A stretch of DNA of 64,000 nt from Planctomycetota bacterium (GTDB taxonomy: Bacteria; Planctomycetota; JAJSAM01; JAJVHW01), in contig JAJFFG010000067.1 of NCBI GenBank assembly GCA_021776825.1, positions 1 through 64,000 of the forward strand. Direction: 5' to 3'. Position numbers and translations under genes: made by a program. This document shows, in pieces, positions 1-7,819 of this stretch (its first letter is position 1; every line of letters starts with the position of its first letter). A model generated the notes under the pieces. The model searched no databases. It saw nothing but the letters and a program-made list of their open reading frames with translations, and had not been told where the DNA came from.

Positions 1-376
1 CTAGCCCGCATCGTTCACGAGGACGCCACGCCTGGCGGTCCCGAGCACGCGATCTCCCGCCCCGGCGCCGCTTTCCAATCGCATCTAGAGGGTGCATGCG
101 CGTCTCCGGAACGAGATCTCACGCACTCGGAGCCGCCAGGACACCGTGCGACGGTCGGACATGAAACGTGACGGCGTACACCCCACACCGATCGACGAGC
201 TCGCCGCGTTCTCGCGACGCCCTCGTGAACGCTCCGGGCTAGCGCCGCGTTCTCGCGACGCCCTCGTGAACGACCCGGGCTGACCTGCCTCGTTCACGAG
301 GAGTCACGCGCCGGCTCAGCGGACGCCCACGGCCAATTCGACAGCCGTTGCCGGGGGCCGATAGAGTGCGCCGCGC
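1..376. promoter_or_regulatory. pyrB upstream region with repeated GTTCACGAGG motifs
   Basis: No convincing gene is seen. A ~38-bp segment is directly repeated at about 203-240 and 243-283, each copy carrying CCTCGTGAAC. The reverse form GTTCACGAGG occurs at about 11-20 and 291-300, the latter as a small hairpin (CCTCG-TTCA-CGAGG). A TAGAGT box at 362-367 ends 9 nt before the pyrB ATG. The repeated motif could be an operator for the pyr operon, but this is inference. Confidence 0.4.
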
Positions 377-1330
377 ATGACGGAGACGTGGACGGACGCG
401 GAACGGGAGCTCGCCAACCGCATGCGCGGGGCGGACATCATCTCCGTTCGTCAGTTCACCGCGCCCGACCTGGGCACGCTGCTGCAGATCGTCGAGCGCT
501 TCGAGACAGTCACGTCGCCGGTTCTCCAGGGCAAGGTGCTCGGCGCGCTGTTCTTCGAGCCGTCGACGCGAACGCGTCTCTCGTTCGAGAGCGCCATGGT
601 GCGCCTCGGTGGTGGCTGCATCGGGTTCGCAGACGCTGGCATCAGCTCGGCAGCCAAGGGCGAGTCGCTTCCGGACACGATCCGCATCGTCGAGTCGTAC
701 TGCGACATCATCGTCATCCGTCACCCGCGCGAGGGTGCCGGTCGGGCGGCGGCCGACGCGGCGGAGAAGCCCGTGATCAACGGCGGGGACGGCTCGAACC
801 AGCACCCCACGCAGACGCTGCTCGACCTCTACACGATCCGGCGACGCATGGGCACGGTGGCTGGACTGCGCGTGGGCTTCGTCGGCGACCTGAAGTACGG
901 ACGCGCAGCGCACAGCCTGATCGAGGCCCTCGCCATGCTGGGGAACGAGCTGGTGCTCGTCTCTCCCGAGTCGCTGCGACTCCCGCCGCGCCAGCGCGAG
1001 GATCTCGACGCCCTGGGCGGCGTGTGGAGCGAGACGCCCGACCTCGCGTCCGTCGTCCCCGGCCTCGACGTGCTCTACGTGACCCGCATCCAACGCGAGC
1101 GGTTCGGCGACCCGCTCGACTACGAGCGGGTGAAGGACGTCTACCAAGTCGATGAAGCGACGATCGCACCGAGCCGGGACGGCTTGATCGTCATGCACCC
1201 GCTCCCGCGCGTGCTCGAGATCCACCCGAGCGTCGACGCGTCCCCGAAAGCCGCGTACTTCGAGCAGGCGGCCAACGGCGTCACCGTGCGCAAGACGCTC
1301 CTCTCGCTGCTCCTCGGGGTGACGCCGTGA
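377..1330 (+). CDS. pyrB: Aspartate carbamoyltransferase catalytic subunit
   Basis: PyrB joins carbamoyl phosphate and L-aspartate to give N-carbamoyl-aspartate, the committed step of pyrimidine synthesis in the cytoplasm. The 317-residue length is normal for the family. Visible motifs are FFEPSTRTR (carbamoyl-phosphate loop, about residues 59-67), GDGSNQHPTQTLLDL near 137-151, and MHPLPR near 274. The ATG at 377 has no strong Shine-Dalgarno sequence but lies just after a TAGAGT box, so a leaderless or short-leader transcript is possible. Its stop overlaps the pyrI start (GTGA), implying translational coupling and assembly into a regulated PyrB-PyrI holoenzyme. Identification is secure. Confidence 0.97.
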   Translation: MTETWTDAERELANRMRGADIISVRQFTAPDLGTLLQIVERFETVTSPVLQGKVLGALFFEPSTRTRLSFESAMVRLGGGCIGFADAGISSAAKGESLPDTIRIVESYCDIIVIRHPREGAGRAAADAAEKPVINGGDGSNQHPTQTLLDLYTIRRRMGTVAGLRVGFVGDLKYGRAAHSLIEALAMLGNELVLVSPESLRLPPRQREDLDALGGVWSETPDLASVVPGLDVLYVTRIQRERFGDPLDYERVKDVYQVDEATIAPSRDGLIVMHPLPRVLEIHPSVDASPKAAYFEQAANGVTVRKTLLSLLLGVTP

Positions 1331-1794
1331 CCGCCGACCGACGCGCGACGCGCCAGCAGCGCGTGGCCTCGCTGCGCCACGGAACGGTCGTCGACCACCT
1401 CAGCCCTGGCATGGCGCTGAAAGCGCTCGAGATGCTGGGCGTCCCGAGCGAGGGTGCCGCCCTCCTCGGTATCCACCTCACGAGCGAGAAGATGGGCCGC
1501 AAGGACATCTTGAAGCTCGAGAACGTGGAGATCTCGGCGGAGCAGATCGAGAAGCTCGCGCTGTTCGGCCCCAACGCGAGCGTCGTCTTCATCCGCGATT
1601 ACGAGGTCGTGCGCAAAGTGCAGGTGGAGCTCCCCGACCGCATCCACGGGGTTCTGCGCTGCCGCAACCCGAGTTGCATCACGAACCACGATCGCGTGCC
1701 GACGTACTTCGACGTGACCCAGCGCGCCCCGACGATGGTGCGCTGCGCCCACTGCGAGCGACGGATGGGCGAGCACGAGTTCGAGTTGTTGTAG
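1327..1794 (+). CDS. pyrI: Aspartate carbamoyltransferase regulatory subunit
   Basis: PyrI binds nucleotide effectors in its N-terminal domain and contacts the PyrB trimers through a C-terminal zinc domain. In well-studied enzymes this gives CTP/ATP control. The 155 residues match the family. The four zinc cysteines are visible in the C-terminal third as CRNPSC followed by CAHC. The N-terminal part shows the typical pattern of a VDHLSPG segment and ...GRKDILKLEN.... The GTG start overlaps the pyrB stop by 4 bases. The gene ends in a TAG followed by a repeat-rich gap. PyrI is patchily distributed in bacteria, so its presence means allosteric control of pyrimidine synthesis here. Confidence 0.95.
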   Translation: MTADRRATRQQRVASLRHGTVVDHLSPGMALKALEMLGVPSEGAALLGIHLTSEKMGRKDILKLENVEISAEQIEKLALFGPNASVVFIRDYEVVRKVQVELPDRIHGVLRCRNPSCITNHDRVPTYFDVTQRAPTMVRCAHCERRMGEHEFELL

Positions 1795-1856
1795 AGACGG
1801 CGGCGCCAGCCGACGTCCCTACAACCCACAGTCGCGGGCCAGGCCCTGCGCTGTAG

Positions 1857-1878
1857 GGGCGGACCCCCTGGTCCGCCC
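1857..1878 (+). repeat. Family-H hairpin, GGACC type
   Basis: Perfect 9-bp stem GGGCGGACC / GGTCCGCCC with loop CCCT, preceded by GTAG. It lies 63 bp downstream of the pyrI stop. It could act as a terminator stem but no T-tract follows. Confidence 0.8.
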
Positions 1879-2090
1879 GCGCCCGCTAGTGAGCGCTCGG
1901 GCGATCACGGCACGAGGGCGCTCCGCGAGCGACGTGGTCAGTGCGGACGGCCATCGGTCAACGACGTGTATCGCCGGCATGGTCGACGATGGATGCGCAG
2001 CCCCACCGACGACCGGTGGCCGAGCGCGTCACCGACGTCGTGCGCTCAGGGCCATCGGACCGACGCCGTCCGATCGTCCCCCGGCCGGCG

Positions 2091-2112
2091 GGGCGGAGCA
2101 GGGGCTCCGCCC
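2091..2112 (-). repeat. Family-H hairpin, inverted copy
   Basis: Stem GGGCGGAGC / GCTCCGCCC with loop AGGG, which is the reverse complement of the CCCT loop. It is followed by CCTAC, the complement of the GTAGG that leads plus-oriented copies. Confidence 0.8.
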
Positions 2113-2165
2113 CTACGGACGCCGTCGGCCGGATCGAACGGTGCCGGAACTCAACGACCCCGTAC

Positions 2166-2187
2166 GGGCGGATCTCCTGATCCGCCC
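2166..2187 (+). repeat. Family-H hairpin, GGATC type
   Basis: Stem GGGCGGATC / GATCCGCCC with loop TCCT, preceded by CGTAC. This is the commonest subtype in the window. Confidence 0.8.
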
Positions 2188-2373
2188 CACCCGTTGGGGT
2201 GTCTCGCGCGAGGCAGGCCCGATGGCGCTCTGCGAACGACCCTCGTGATGCGGACGGCCATGGGTCAACGACATCACCGCTCGGCGACCGGCATCACCAT
2301 CGTTCGTGAGCGTCACCGCGATTGCCGACGTGCGCCAGCCGCCAACGTCGCCCGCGCGAGCCCTCGTCGACGC

Positions 2374-2395
2374 GGGTGGGTCAGGAGACCCACCC
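2374..2395 (-). repeat. Family-H hairpin, GGGTC variant, inverted
   Basis: Stem GGGTGGGTC / GACCCACCC with loop AGGA, followed by CCTAC. Both arms have changed together relative to the other copies, so pairing is preserved. Confidence 0.75.
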
Positions 2396-2502
2396 CTACG
2401 ACACCGTCGATCCAGTGGATCCCGCCGTAGGGGCGAAGGGCCCGACGGACAGGTTGGCGCGCGGCTGCGCCGCGCGGCGTAGGACGGAGCTAGGCGCTCC
2501 GC

Positions 2503-3540
2503 CTACTTCTTCGGCCAGCCCCTCTTGTCCCCGTCCTCGACGATCACATCGAGCTCGGACAACTCCATCTTGTGCTTCTTCAGGATCTGGCCGCGATACC
2601 CGTAGAGGTGCTTGCGGTAGACCTTGGCGCGCTCCGGGTTCTCCGTCTCGCCGGGGATCTCGTCCTTCGCGAGGGCCGCTGCGCGATCCTTGATCTGCCA
2701 CCACTTGGCGTAGATCTTCATCCGCGTCGGCTCGTCGATGCGATCGGCGATCGTCTCGGGATCGACGTACTTCTCGGGAGCGTCCATGTAGCGCTTGAGG
2801 TCCTCGGGCCGGCGGAAGCCAAAGCCGGTGATCTCCTTGAGCGCGGCGATGAGCGCCTTCGTGCAGATCGGACGTGGACGCCAGTTCCGCTGGCCGCCGT
2901 ACTTGGACTTCCACTTCGCCTTCGCGGCGTTGGCGTCCTCGGAGCCCGCGGCGCCGGTGTCGACCGTAACCGTGCCCGTGGCGAAGCTCTTCTCGTCCGG
3001 GTACTTGTTGAAGAAGGAGAGCATCTCGATCATCGCCTCGTCGCTCTTCCACTTGCCGTAGCACGTGAAGACAGCGGCCACGACGTCGTCCTCGAGGTGA
3101 TGGATCAGCTTCTTCAGGGTCTTGTCAGCCTTGCGGTACTCGAGGTCGCCGATCGAGTCCACGCAGGCGGTGACGACCTTGTGCTCCTCCTCCTCCTGCT
3201 CCTCGGCGATCTTGACCAGTTTGGCGCCGGCCGACTTCGCGGACGAGAGCTGAGTTCCGAGGCCGCGGGCCAGCGCAGCACGCTCGTGCTTCTCGGCCTT
3301 GCGCATCAGCTTCAGCAGATGCTTCGCGATCGACTTGTGCTGATGCTTCGAGTACGTGCGGATCGCCTTCAGCTTGTAGTCGATGTCCGCGGTGTCGAAC
3401 TCGCGCTCGAAGCGCTCCTGCGCCTTCTTGAGCGTCTTCGCGTCAACGTCCTCGGGGATCTCCGCTGCTCGGATCGGAGCGACGGTGAGCGCCGAGACGG
3501 CAAGGGCGCCGGCGAACATCAGTGCGGTGAATGGGCGCAT
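2503..3540 (-). CDS. Secreted HEAT-repeat-like protein, function unknown
   Basis: I do not recognise a specific family. The 345 residues begin with a signal peptide (MRPFTALMFAGALAVSAL... ending near PIRAAE), so export is expected. The mature part is rich in Lys, Glu and Ala, with helical-pair periodicity of HEAT/armadillo type (residues ~40-200) and a W-W motif (YAKWWQIKDR) towards the end. It resembles the secreted protein at 13920-15155 in design. The ATG at 3540 is chosen because AGGAG lies 7 nt upstream and a signal peptide follows at once. Longer in-frame starts would destroy the signal peptide. It is 14 nt downstream of moxR and probably co-transcribed with it. Confidence 0.8.
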   Translation of the reverse strand: MRPFTALMFAGALAVSALTVAPIRAAEIPEDVDAKTLKKAQERFEREFDTADIDYKLKAIRTYSKHQHKSIAKHLLKLMRKAEKHERAALARGLGTQLSSAKSAGAKLVKIAEEQEEEEHKVVTACVDSIGDLEYRKADKTLKKLIHHLEDDVVAAVFTCYGKWKSDEAMIEMLSFFNKYPDEKSFATGTVTVDTGAAGSEDANAAKAKWKSKYGGQRNWRPRPICTKALIAALKEITGFGFRRPEDLKRYMDAPEKYVDPETIADRIDEPTRMKIYAKWWQIKDRAAALAKDEIPGETENPERAKVYRKHLYGYRGQILKKHKMELSELDVIVEDGDKRGWPKK

Positions 3541-3554
3541 GGTCGATCTCCTCA

Positions 3555-4631
3555 TCAGGCGGAGGCGCGGGCCTCCTCGCGGCCGCGTCCAAAGCGACGC
3601 ATCAGCCGCGGCCAGAGTCCTTCGGGACCGGCGGGCTCGGGAGCCCATCCGTCGGGTGACGGCACTCCGGCCACCACACGACGGACGATCTCGTCCCGCC
3701 CGATGTTCCGCGCGGCGGCCGCGAAGCTCGCGATCACGCGGTGGTTCAGCACAGCCGGCGCCACGGCGCGAACGTCCGCGCAGTCCGGACGCGTGCGACC
3801 AGCCAGCAACGCGCGCGCCTTGGCGGTCATCACCAGCGCCTGCGCGGCCCGCGGGCCAGCACCCCAGGCCACCAGGTCGTCGAGCGTCTCGGGCGCGTCG
3901 TCGCCGGGGCGAGTCGCGCGTGCGAGCGTCGTCGCGTAGCGGAGCACGTCAGCGGGAGGCTCGGCCGTTTGAACGAGGTGCTGCAGTCCGAGGATCTCGT
4001 CGCGGGTGAGGACCGGCTTCAGCTCCGCCATCGAGCCGGCCGTCGTGCGCCGCACGATCGCGCGCTCGTCCTCGGCACTCGGGTAGCCGACGTTGATCTG
4101 AACCAGGAAGCGGTCGAGCTGGGCTGCGGGCAACTCGTACGTGCCCTCCTGCTCGATGGGATTCTGGGTGGCGAGCACGATGAACGGCGGATCCAGCGGT
4201 CGCTGCTCGCCGCCGCTCGTCACGCTGCGCTCCTCCATGCCCTCCATCAGCGCGGCCTGCGTCTTCGGCGGCGTACGGTTGATCTCGTCGGCGAGCAACA
4301 GGTTGGTGAAGATCGGACCGTGCACGAAGCGGAAGCCGCGGCCCCCCTCCGGCAGCTCGGCCAACGTCTCCGTGCCCACGATGTCGCCAGGCATCAGGTC
4401 TGGCGTGAACTGGATCCGCTTGAATTCGAGGTCCAGCAGGCTCGCCACGGACGAACAGAGCATCGTCTTGGCAAGACCCGGCACGCCGACGAGCAGTCCG
4501 TGGCCGTTGCACAGCAGGCAGTAGAGGACGAGCTCGACCACGTCTTCCATACCGACGATGCGTCGGGCCATCTCGCGGCGCACGTTCGACATGGCCTCGG
4601 GGAGGCGGCTCACGAGGGCGCTGCGATCCAT
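3555..4631 (-). CDS. MoxR-family AAA+ ATPase
   Basis: MoxR ATPases are cytoplasmic AAA+ machines thought to act as chaperones that mature or activate partner proteins, often von Willebrand A-domain proteins. The 358 residues show Walker A (GVPGLAKT, 49-56), Walker B (LLLADEINR, near 112), the family signature for sensor 1 (ATQNPIEQEGTYELPAAQ) and a C-terminal lid domain. The usual DUF58/VWA partners are not adjacent. The next gene encodes a secreted HEAT-like protein, while a VWA protein lies 31 kb away at 35572. The start at 4631 is 38 nt from the divergent glycosyltransferase gene, so the two share a very short promoter region. Confidence 0.93.
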   Translation of the reverse strand: MDRSALVSRLPEAMSNVRREMARRIVGMEDVVELVLYCLLCNGHGLLVGVPGLAKTMLCSSVASLLDLEFKRIQFTPDLMPGDIVGTETLAELPEGGRGFRFVHGPIFTNLLLADEINRTPPKTQAALMEGMEERSVTSGGEQRPLDPPFIVLATQNPIEQEGTYELPAAQLDRFLVQINVGYPSAEDERAIVRRTTAGSMAELKPVLTRDEILGLQHLVQTAEPPADVLRYATTLARATRPGDDAPETLDDLVAWGAGPRAAQALVMTAKARALLAGRTRPDCADVRAVAPAVLNHRVIASFAAAARNIGRDEIVRRVVAGVPSPDGWAPEPAGPEGLWPRLMRRFGRGREEARASA

Positions 4632-4669
4632 CGCCGCAGGATACCCGCACCGGGGCCGGAAGCGACCGG

Positions 4670-5758
4670 ATGACGCGCATCCTCCACGTGATCACCACAC
4701 TGGATCGCGGCGGCGCCGAGACCGCGGTGCTGCATCTCGCAGGCGAGCAGGCCGCTGAGCACGACGTGGCAATCGCGTATCTGAAGGGATCGGGGGAGCT
4801 GGCGTCGCACTTCGAGGGGCGTGGAGTGGGCGTCCACGACCTCGCGTTCCACGGGCTCCGAGGGGTCGGTGCGTATGGACGGGCGAAGCGTCTCGTTCGC
4901 TCGTGGCGACCGGACGTGATCCACACGCACCTCTTCAAGGCCGACTGCCTCGGTGCCGCGCTGGCCGGCGCCCATCGGCCCGATCGAGTGAGGCTGGTGT
5001 CGACGAAGCACAACGAGGACGTCTATCTCCGCAGCCCGGGCTGGCGCGCCGTCGGGCGACGCGTGGCGGCCCGCGCGGATGCGCTCGTCGCGATCACGAC
5101 GGGCGTGGCCCGCTTCATCGCCGCCGAACTCGGCGCTGCCCCTCGTCACGTCGTCACGATCCCGTACGGCGTCCCAGCACCTGTGGGCGGAGGCGATGGC
5201 CCGGCATTCCGGACGCGACACGGCATTCCCCTCGATGCGCCACTCGCTGTGTGTCTCGCCCGATTCGAGCCGCAGAAGGACCACGCCACGCTGCTCGATG
5301 CGTTCGAACGGTTGGACGACAACGCCTGGCTGGCGCTCCTTGGACGCGGCTCGCTCGAGGAGCAGGTGCGCGCGCGAGCCGGAGCGCGCGTCGCGTTCTG
5401 TGGCTTCGAGCCGAACCCCACCGACTCGTTCGTCGCCGCCGACGTGGTCGTCCTCGCCTCGCGTCACGAGGGACTCGGCCTGGTCCTGCTCGAGGCCGCT
5501 CAGTTCGGCGTTCCGGCCGTGGCGACGCGGGTCGGCGGCATCTCGGATGTCGTCACCGACGGCGAGACCGGCCTGCTCGTGCCAGCCGGTGATGCCGTCG
5601 CGCTCGCCGACGCGCTACGACGGATGCTCACTGATCTGTCGCTGCGCGAGCGACTCGGCAGGGCTGCGTGGCAGCGCGTGCAGCAATTCCATGCCGTGGA
5701 GGACTACGTCGCCGCGACCGCGGCGCTCTACGACGATCTCCTCGAGGGACGCCCATGA
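4670..5758 (+). CDS. Glycosyltransferase family 4
   Basis: A GT-B fold sugar transferase, probably acting on a lipid-linked envelope glycan at the inner face of the cytoplasmic membrane. The 362 residues show the N-terminal Rossmann signature LHVITTLDRGGAETAVLHL, the donor-site region FEPQKDH, and the E-x7-E type motif in SRHEGLGLVLLEAAQFGVP. This is followed by the common GGISDVVTDGETGLLVPAGD block. The stop overlaps the next GT4 start by 4 bases. The neighbouring heptosyl- and glycosyltransferases point to LPS core or O-chain work. Donor and acceptor cannot be told from sequence alone. Confidence 0.93.
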   Translation: MTRILHVITTLDRGGAETAVLHLAGEQAAEHDVAIAYLKGSGELASHFEGRGVGVHDLAFHGLRGVGAYGRAKRLVRSWRPDVIHTHLFKADCLGAALAGAHRPDRVRLVSTKHNEDVYLRSPGWRAVGRRVAARADALVAITTGVARFIAAELGAAPRHVVTIPYGVPAPVGGGDGPAFRTRHGIPLDAPLAVCLARFEPQKDHATLLDAFERLDDNAWLALLGRGSLEEQVRARAGARVAFCGFEPNPTDSFVAADVVVLASRHEGLGLVLLEAAQFGVPAVATRVGGISDVVTDGETGLLVPAGDAVALADALRRMLTDLSLRERLGRAAWQRVQQFHAVEDYVAATAALYDDLLEGRP

Positions 5759-6945
5759 GCGGCTCTCGACCCCCGCGAGTCCTCATCTGTGCGCGTCCGG
5801 GCATCGGGGGCGCCGGACGTGTCATCGAGACTCTCTTGCGTCGACTCCCGGAGCACGGTGTCACCGGCACCGCAGCGCTGAGCGCCCTCGAGGGCGATCG
5901 CGTCCTCGAGGTCGCACACGCCCACGGCTGGGCGGTGGAACGGCTCGACCTGCGGCGCGAGATCAGTCCACTCCGCGATGCGCAGGCCGGACTGCGTCTG
6001 CGACGTCTGGCGCGGGGGCACGACCTGGTGCACGCGCATGCCGCGAAGGCCGGCGCTCTCGCGCGTCTGGCGCTCCCGCTGCGCAAGGGCGTCCCGGTCG
6101 TCTACTCGCCCCACGGCTTCTACTTCACGTACCACGACGAGGGCTCGCCCGCTTGGCGGCGGTACCTGGGACTGGAACAACGACTTGCACCGCGGACGAC
6201 GCTGCTGCACTGCGTGGGCGCGGCCGAGCGCGAGACCGCCCTCCACCATCGCCTGGCCACAGCCGAGAGCTGCCACGTCCTGCCGAACCCAGTACCGCCA
6301 GACCCAGTACCGCCAGACCCAGTACCACCAAACCCAGTACCACCAAACCCAGTACCGCCGGCGGAGGAGGTCGCGGTCGAGGGCCTTCCGGAACGCGACT
6401 CCGCGCGTCCGCTCGTCGTCATGGCGGCACGGCTGGAGCACCCCAAAGACCCGCTGACCTTCGTGCAGTCGGCCGGTCTCATCCCCGCCGAGCTCGGCGC
6501 CCGTTTCGCCCTCGTCGGCGAGGGCTCGTTGCTCGCTGCGGCGCGCGAGGCCGCCCCGGACGATGGCCGCGTCACGTTCCTCCCGGAGGGCACGCCCGTT
6601 CGGGCCCTGCTCCGGCGCGCGTCGCTCGCCGTGCTCGCGACGCACAGCGAGGCGCTGCCGCTGTTTCTCCTCGAGGCGTTGGCCGAGGGAGTCCCGATCG
6701 TCGCTTCCGACATCGCGGGCTGTCGCGACGCCGCAGCGGACGCCGCCCTCTACATCGCCGCGGGCGACGCGTCAGCCCTCGGAGCCGCGATCACGCGCAC
6801 GCTCCGAGAACCCGCGCTCCATCGCTCGCTCGCCGCCGCGGCGCGAGCACGTGCGCCGCTCTTCACCGAGGAGCGTTGGATCGAGGGTCTTCTGGCGATG
6901 TACGCGCGGGTGCTCCCGGGTCACGCCGCAGCTGCACCAGCGTGA
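5755..6945 (+). CDS. Glycosyltransferase family 4 with Pro-Val-Pro-Pro repeat insert
   Basis: This 396-residue GT-B enzyme starts at the ATG overlapping the preceding stop (ATGA). It shows an N-terminal glycine motif (GIGGAGRVIETLL), an HAHAAKAGALAR segment, a YSPHGFYF block and the C-terminal motif THSEALPLFLLEALAEGVP. Between the two Rossmann domains (about residues 178-203) is an array of PNPVPP/PDPVPP units encoded by five 15-bp DNA repeats, which is absent from ordinary family members. It probably lengthens the interdomain hinge or is a recent slippage product. The last 83 bases overlap the convergent EamA gene. Function is presumed to be sequential with the upstream GT4. Confidence 0.9.
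   Translation: MSGSRPPRVLICARPGIGGAGRVIETLLRRLPEHGVTGTAALSALEGDRVLEVAHAHGWAVERLDLRREISPLRDAQAGLRLRRLARGHDLVHAHAAKAGALARLALPLRKGVPVVYSPHGFYFTYHDEGSPAWRRYLGLEQRLAPRTTLLHCVGAAERETALHHRLATAESCHVLPNPVPPDPVPPDPVPPNPVPPNPVPPAEEVAVEGLPERDSARPLVVMAARLEHPKDPLTFVQSAGLIPAELGARFALVGEGSLLAAAREAAPDDGRVTFLPEGTPVRALLRRASLAVLATHSEALPLFLLEALAEGVPIVASDIAGCRDAAADAALYIAAGDASALGAAITRTLREPALHRSLAAAARARAPLFTEERWIEGLLAMYARVLPGHAAAAPA
6288..6362 (+). repeat. 15-bp coding tandem repeat
   Basis: Five copies of CCCAGTACCRCCARA-like units, the last diverging at its end. They lie in frame inside the GT4 gene and encode repeated PVPP with D or N. Copies 1-2 and 3-4 are pairwise identical, a pattern of recent duplication. 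Confidence 0.85.
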
Positions 6946-7819
6946 CGCCGGCCAGAACCAGCACCGTTCCGAGCCAGAACAGCAATCCCAGATCCTGATC
7001 GCCGGACAGCCAGCCGGCGCTCGCGAGAGCGGCCGCGAGCAACGCCGTCGCGACCGGCTGCGCGTTCGCGCAGATGGCCACTTGGACCGGACCGAGGTGC
7101 CGCAGCATGGCGTTCCAGAGCAGCATCATCACCGTGCTCGTGATGCAGCACATCCACGCGAGACCCACCCAGCCGCGCCAGGGAATCGCGTCGAGGTCGA
7201 GCGCCACGAAGTCGCTCACTCCGAAGGGGACGAAGAGGACCCCGCCGAGGATCAGCGACCACGCCGTCACGGTGCGCGGATCGTGCCGTCGCATCAACGG
7301 GGTGGCAGCGACCGTGTAGATCGCCCACATCACCAGCGCGAGGCAGATCCACAAGTCGCCGCGGCGCAGTTCGGCGAACGCGGCGTCGGACTCCCACGGC
7401 CGGAGCAGCACGATCACACCGGCGAACGACGCGACCACGCCGAACACGGCGAGCGGCTTCGGCCACCGCCGCTTCCAGGCGCAGACCAGCACCATGACGA
7501 GCACCGGTGTCAGCGCGTAGATCAAGGACGGATGGGCGGGGACCGTGTCTTCGAGGCCGCGCAGGAACGGGTACTGGTTGAGCCCGACGACCAGCACGCC
7601 AAGAGCCGCGACCTGGAGCCACTCGCGGCGCGTGAACGTCGGGCGCGGAATGACGGTCAGCGAGAGGGCGAGCAGGAACAGAGCGGCGCCGACGGAGCGC
7701 GCAAAGACGAGCGCCTCGGGATCCGCGAACGCGTCAGCGGCCCACTTCCCCAGGACGTACGTCATCGCCGCACACGAGACGTGCAGCGCCATGAAGAGAT
7801 ACGCGCGTCGGGCGGTCAC
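6863..7819 (-). CDS. EamA/DMT-superfamily transporter
   Basis: An integral inner-membrane protein of 318 residues with about ten hydrophobic segments arranged as two EamA repeats. The repeats start at YLFMALHVSCAAMTYVLGKW and at GDLWICLALVMWAIYTVAAT, each ending in an alanine/leucine-rich segment. Members export or import small metabolites, so the substrate is unknown. The GTG at 7819 overlaps the stop of the upstream dehydrogenase (GTGA), which fixes the start. The much longer open frame upstream is arginine-rich shadow. Its 3' end runs 83 bases into the convergent glycosyltransferase gene, an unusually long tail-to-tail overlap. It forms an operon with the dehydrogenase and waaF. Confidence 0.9.
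   Translation of the reverse strand: MTARRAYLFMALHVSCAAMTYVLGKWAADAFADPEALVFARSVGAALFLLALSLTVIPRPTFTRREWLQVAALGVLVVGLNQYPFLRGLEDTVPAHPSLIYALTPVLVMVLVCAWKRRWPKPLAVFGVVASFAGVIVLLRPWESDAAFAELRRGDLWICLALVMWAIYTVAATPLMRRHDPRTVTAWSLILGGVLFVPFGVSDFVALDLDAIPWRGWVGLAWMCCITSTVMMLLWNAMLRHLGPVQVAICANAQPVATALLAAALASAGWLSGDQDLGLLFWLGTVLVLAGVTLVQLRRDPGAPARTSPEDPRSNAPR

Larger units (their letters stand above)
1795..2502. other. Repeat-filled convergent intergenic region
   Basis: This 708-bp gap separates the 3' ends of pyrI and the secreted protein gene. It holds four family-H hairpins (two in each orientation, listed separately) embedded in longer, poorly conserved copies of a flank seen elsewhere (for example around 15660-15790 and 39690-39780). 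I see no gene with convincing codon usage. Short reading frames here are arginine- and proline-rich shadows. Confidence 0.6.

Noticed and set aside
239..1225. Long minus-strand open frame opposite pyrB (328 codons)
   Set aside because: It lies wholly antisense to a clear PyrB, is rich in Arg/His/Val as expected from GC-rich antisense frames, and has no recognisable domain.
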